NCBI RefSeq assembly: GCF_017526105.1
Contig: NZ_CP071839.1
Span: forward strand, 1,612,001-1,676,000
From: Streptomyces cyanogenus
GTDB lineage: Bacteria > Actinomycetota > Actinomycetes > Streptomycetales > Streptomycetaceae
Direction: 5' to 3'
Length of the DNA: 64,000 nucleotides
A program made the translations under genes and the position numbers. The first letter of the stretch is position 1. Every line of letters starts with the position of its first letter. Below the pieces are notes generated by a model. That model did no database searches. It was not told where the DNA came from and was given only the letters and a program-made list of their open reading frames with translations. Shown piece after piece: positions 61,376 through 64,000 of the stretch.

Positions 61376-62389
61376 ATGACCTCAAGTGAATCGGGCGGGG
61401 CCGGACGGCCGGCGGCGGGAACGGCGCCTTCTCGGACCGTGGGGGCGCTTTACGCGGCGCTCGGCACCGCGCTGGCAGGCACCTCCTTCGTGGCCACGAG
61501 CCTGCTGACGCACTATCCGTTCCTGAGCGGCCAGACCCTGCGCTTCGCTCTGGGCGCTCTGAGCCTGTCGCTGCTGTCCCTCGTCGGGCGCGTGCCCTGG
61601 CCGCGGCCGACGAGAACCGAGTGGGCGCTGCTGGCGCTGCTGGCCGGGACGGGCCTGGTCGGCTTCAATCTGGCCTGCCTCGCCGCACTGGGTTCCGCCG
61701 AGCCCGCCGTACTCGGCGTGATCGTCGGTGCGACCCCGCTGCTGGTGGCGATCGCCGGTCCCCTGCTGAGCCGGCGCCGGATATCGGGGCGTCTGATCGC
61801 CTCGGCCGCCCTGGTGGTCGCCGGTGCCGCGCTGCTCATCGGCTTCGGGCGGAGCACCGCGGGCGGCTTCGGGTTCTCCCTGCTGGCCCTGCTGGGCGAG
61901 GTCTCCTTCACCTTGCTGGCGGTGCCCCTGCTGCCCCGGCTGGGGGCGATCCCCGTGGCGACCTACGTCTGCGTCCTGGCCACGGTCGAGATGGGTGTCC
62001 TGACCGCGGCGGTCGAACTGCCCGGCGGGGACCTGCGCTGGCCGGACGCGCGCGAACTGGGCGCCCTGTGCTACCTGGCGGTGGCGGTGACCGCCGCCGC
62101 GTTCATCTTCTACTACCTCGGCCTGCGCACCCTCGGCCCGGAGGCGACCAGCCTGTTCGCCGGGCTCATCCCGGTCGCGGCGGCGTTCACCGCACCGATC
62201 GTCGGCAGTGGCACGCTCGGCGCGGCCCAGGTCACCGGCAGCATTCTGGTCGGTACGGGGCTCAGCGCGGGCTTGTCCGCGCCGGCCCGAGACGCCGGAC
62301 AGGCGGCCGGGGCGCCCGCGTCGCAAGGACCGGAACCCGGTCCGGCAGATCCGAAAGTGCCGGTACCGACGGCGGATGACGACGGCTGA
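61376..62389 (+). CDS. EamA/DMT-family exporter
   Basis: 337 residues with ten membrane helices in two EamA repeats (AALGTALAGTSFVATSLL at the start, VIVGATPLLVAIAGPLL, FAGLIPVAAAFTAPIVG), then a hydrophilic tail of about 45 residues. Probably exports the amino-acid-like product of the divergent operon. ATG 61376 lies 6 nt below TAACCT, so it is probably leaderless. Confidence 0.9.
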   Translation: MTSSESGGAGRPAAGTAPSRTVGALYAALGTALAGTSFVATSLLTHYPFLSGQTLRFALGALSLSLLSLVGRVPWPRPTRTEWALLALLAGTGLVGFNLACLAALGSAEPAVLGVIVGATPLLVAIAGPLLSRRRISGRLIASAALVVAGAALLIGFGRSTAGGFGFSLLALLGEVSFTLLAVPLLPRLGAIPVATYVCVLATVEMGVLTAAVELPGGDLRWPDARELGALCYLAVAVTAAAFIFYYLGLRTLGPEATSLFAGLIPVAAAFTAPIVGSGTLGAAQVTGSILVGTGLSAGLSAPARDAGQAAGAPASQGPEPGPADPKVPVPTADDDG

Positions 62390-62528
62390 ACTTTCGTTAT
62401 TTCGCCTGGTGGTGGGCCAGGATCCGCATTTCTAGCATGAGGGGGCCAGGTCCCCCGCAGGACCCCATCCGGCATTTCGGCGCCACCGCGCCGCATCTCG
62501 TTCCCCCTCCCGTGAGGATGCGAAATCC

Positions 62529-63899
62529 ATGACTGTCACGCATGTCGTCCTGAGCGCCGCAGACCTTCCGGACCACTGGTACAACATCGTTCCCGACCTG
62601 CCGGCGAGTCCGCCGCCCGCGCTGCATCCGCAGACGCTGGAGCCGCTGCGTCCTGAGGACCTCTCAGGGCTGCTGCCCCAGGGCGTCATCGAGCAGGAGT
62701 TCTCCGAGGAGCGCTGGATCGAGATCCCGGACCGGGTGCGCGAGCTGTACCAGATCTGGCGGCCCTCCCCGCTGCACCGGGCGACGCGGCTGGAGCGCGC
62801 GCTGGACACCCCGGCCCGGATCTACTTCAAGTACGAGGGCGTCTCACCCGCGGGGTCCCACAAGCCCAACACCGCCATCGCCCAGGCGTTCTACGCGGCC
62901 GAGGACGGTGTACGCCGGCTGACCAGCGAGACCGGGGCCGGGCAGTGGGGCTCGGCGCTGTCCTTCGCGGGCTCGCTGTTCGGTCTGGACGTCACCGTCT
63001 ACATGGTCCGCTCCTCCTTCCAGCAGAAGCCCTACCGGCGCATCCTGATGGAGACCTGGGGTGCCGAGGTGCACCCGTCGCCCAGTCCGCTCACGGAGGC
63101 CGGGCGCGCGGTGCTGGCGGAGGCCCCCGACTCCCCGGGATCGATCGGCATCGCCATCAGCGAGGCCGTGCAGGACGCGCTCAGCCGCGAGGACACCCGC
63201 TTCGCGCTCGGCTCGATCTCCAACAACGTACTGATCCACCAGTCGGTGATCGGCCTGGAGGCCAAGAAGCAGCTGGAGATCGCCGACGACTACCCCGACG
63301 TGGTGGTGGGCTGCGTCGGGGGCGGCTCCGGCTACGCCGGCCTGTCCTACCCGTTCCTGTACGACACCCTGACCGGCAAGCGCTCCGGCACCCGCTTCGT
63401 CGCGGTCGAGCCGGACGCCTGCCCCAGCCTCACCCGGGGCACCTACGCCTACGACTATCCCGACACCGCCTCGCTCGGCCCGGTGCTGCCGATGTTCACC
63501 CTCGGGCACAACTTCATGCCCGCCCCCATCCACGCCGGGGGCCTGCGCCACCACGGCAGCTCCCCGACCATGGGGACGCTGGTGCAGCACGGCCACGTGC
63601 AGGCGCGCTCGGTCTCGCAGACCGACATCTTCAGCGCGGCCGTGCTCTTCGCACGCAACGAGGGCTTCGTGATGGCTCCGGAGTCCGCCCACGGCGTGCG
63701 CGGGGCGATCGACGAGGCGCTGGCCGCACGGGAGGCGGGCGAGGCGCGGGCGATCCTCGTCCACGTCTCCGGGCACGGCAACTTCGACATGGCGGCCTAC
63801 GACTCCTACCTGGCCCACACGTTGACCGACCACGAGCCGGACCAGGCGCAGATCGAGCGGGCCCTCGGTGAGCTGCCCTCGGCGAAGATCCCGGTCTGA
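62529..63899 (+). CDS. TrpB2-like PLP-dependent synthase
   Basis: 456 residues, longer than TrpB1. PLP Lys 112 in [24 protein letters not shown] as substrate loop, [14 protein letters not shown] as phosphate loop, and a C-terminal VSGHGNFDM. TrpB2 proteins add nucleophiles to the serine-derived aminoacrylate; no TrpA gene is nearby. Its place beside the exporter suggests it makes a non-standard amino acid. A TAGCAT box (62433-62438) may be its -10. Ended by a hairpin (63911-63940). Confidence 0.93.
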   Translation: MTVTHVVLSAADLPDHWYNIVPDLPASPPPALHPQTLEPLRPEDLSGLLPQGVIEQEFSEERWIEIPDRVRELYQIWRPSPLHRATRLERALDTPARIYFKYEGVSPAGSHKPNTAIAQAFYAAEDGVRRLTSETGAGQWGSALSFAGSLFGLDVTVYMVRSSFQQKPYRRILMETWGAEVHPSPSPLTEAGRAVLAEAPDSPGSIGIAISEAVQDALSREDTRFALGSISNNVLIHQSVIGLEAKKQLEIADDYPDVVVGCVGGGSGYAGLSYPFLYDTLTGKRSGTRFVAVEPDACPSLTRGTYAYDYPDTASLGPVLPMFTLGHNFMPAPIHAGGLRHHGSSPTMGTLVQHGHVQARSVSQTDIFSAAVLFARNEGFVMAPESAHGVRGAIDEALAAREAGEARAILVHVSGHGNFDMAAYDSYLAHTLTDHEPDQAQIERALGELPSAKIPV

Positions 63900-63910
63900 G
63901 GCGGGGCTCC

Positions 63911-63940
63911 GGCCGCGCACCCGTCCACAGGTGCGCGGCC
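63911..63940 (+). terminator. Hairpin after TrpB2-like gene
   Basis: GGCCGCGCAC / GTGCGCGGCC, a perfect 10-bp stem with a 10-nt loop, 12 bp past the stop. It can also serve the convergent gene at the right edge. Confidence 0.8.
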
Positions 63941-63963
63941 CGATGGCCCGGCGCCGACCGCGG

Positions 63964-64000
63964 TCAGTCGACCAGCCCGGCCTCGACGGCGTACAGCGCC
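63964..64000 (-). CDS. C-terminus of probable LuxR/NarL-type regulator, cut by window edge
   Basis: Only 11 codons and the stop are visible: ALYAVEAGLVD. This is how many NarL/FixJ-type response regulators end. Too little is present for a firm call. Confidence 0.4.
   Translation of the reverse strand, partial: ALYAVEAGLVD

Noticed and set aside
62529..63899. Tryptophan biosynthesis gene trpB
   Set aside because: The length and N-terminal extension are those of TrpB2, and no trpA, trpC or trpD lies nearby; the neighbours belong to a specialised operon.

Overview
The window is high-GC actinobacterial DNA and almost certainly Streptomyces. The signs are dense codon-biased genes on both strands, many start codons sitting 6-8 nt below a TANNNT -10 box (leaderless promoters), a divergent extra EF-Tu of the tuf3 type, and two copies of an intergenic repeat whose core I recognise from other Streptomyces chromosomes. 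No rRNA, tRNA, CRISPR array, insertion sequence or replication origin was seen. Both window edges cut a gene.

Layout. 1-19.8 kb is ordinary chromosome: rhodanese/Lrp divergent pair, DUF2218-O-methyltransferase with a divergent ArsR-like regulator and a perfect 24-bp palindrome, SbcCD nuclease, YigZ, a SixA phosphatase coupled to a degenerate cysteinyl-tRNA-synthetase-like protein, an APC permease, PobA, an ArsR/CDF metal pair, an XRE-cupin/EamA pair with a fresh 323-bp tandem duplication, two hexapeptide-repeat proteins and a DedA protein. 19.9-36.0 kb is one leftward, translationally coupled lipid/polyketide operon: an iterative PUFA-synthase/enediyne-PKS-like pair (PKS A: two nitronate-monooxygenase-type barrels-KS-AT-ACP-KR; PKS B: KS-AT-DH-phosphopantetheinyl transferase), a free ACP, an alpha/beta hydrolase, a glycosyltransferase and a SAM methyltransferase. 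Its promoter matches a housekeeping sigma consensus (36017-36045). The likely product is a glycosylated, methylated long-chain lipid.

36.4-57 kb is again mainly housekeeping: a sigma-like/ricin-lectin membrane protein, thioesterase, EF-Tu3, thiolase/HxlR pair, undecaprenyl-diphosphate phosphatase, apolipoprotein N-acyltransferase, uracil-DNA glycosylase, an oligopeptide-type solute-binding lipoprotein, two FabG-type reductases and a HipA-like kinase/DUF3037 pair. At 57.04-57.15 kb lies the C-terminal tail of a decayed tyrosine integrase.

57.4-63.9 kb, next to that remnant, is a compact gene set that I cannot match to any described pathway. A leftward operon with 4-11 nt overlaps encodes an aminotransferase, a PIN-like protein, a DHDPS-family aldolase, a heme-oxygenase-like diiron oxidase and a small Rieske ferredoxin. 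A divergent EamA exporter and a TrpB2-like PLP synthase run the other way. Inverted repeats sit in the shared promoter. This looks like a small cluster that makes and exports an unusual amino acid, and it is the best candidate here for an undescribed system.
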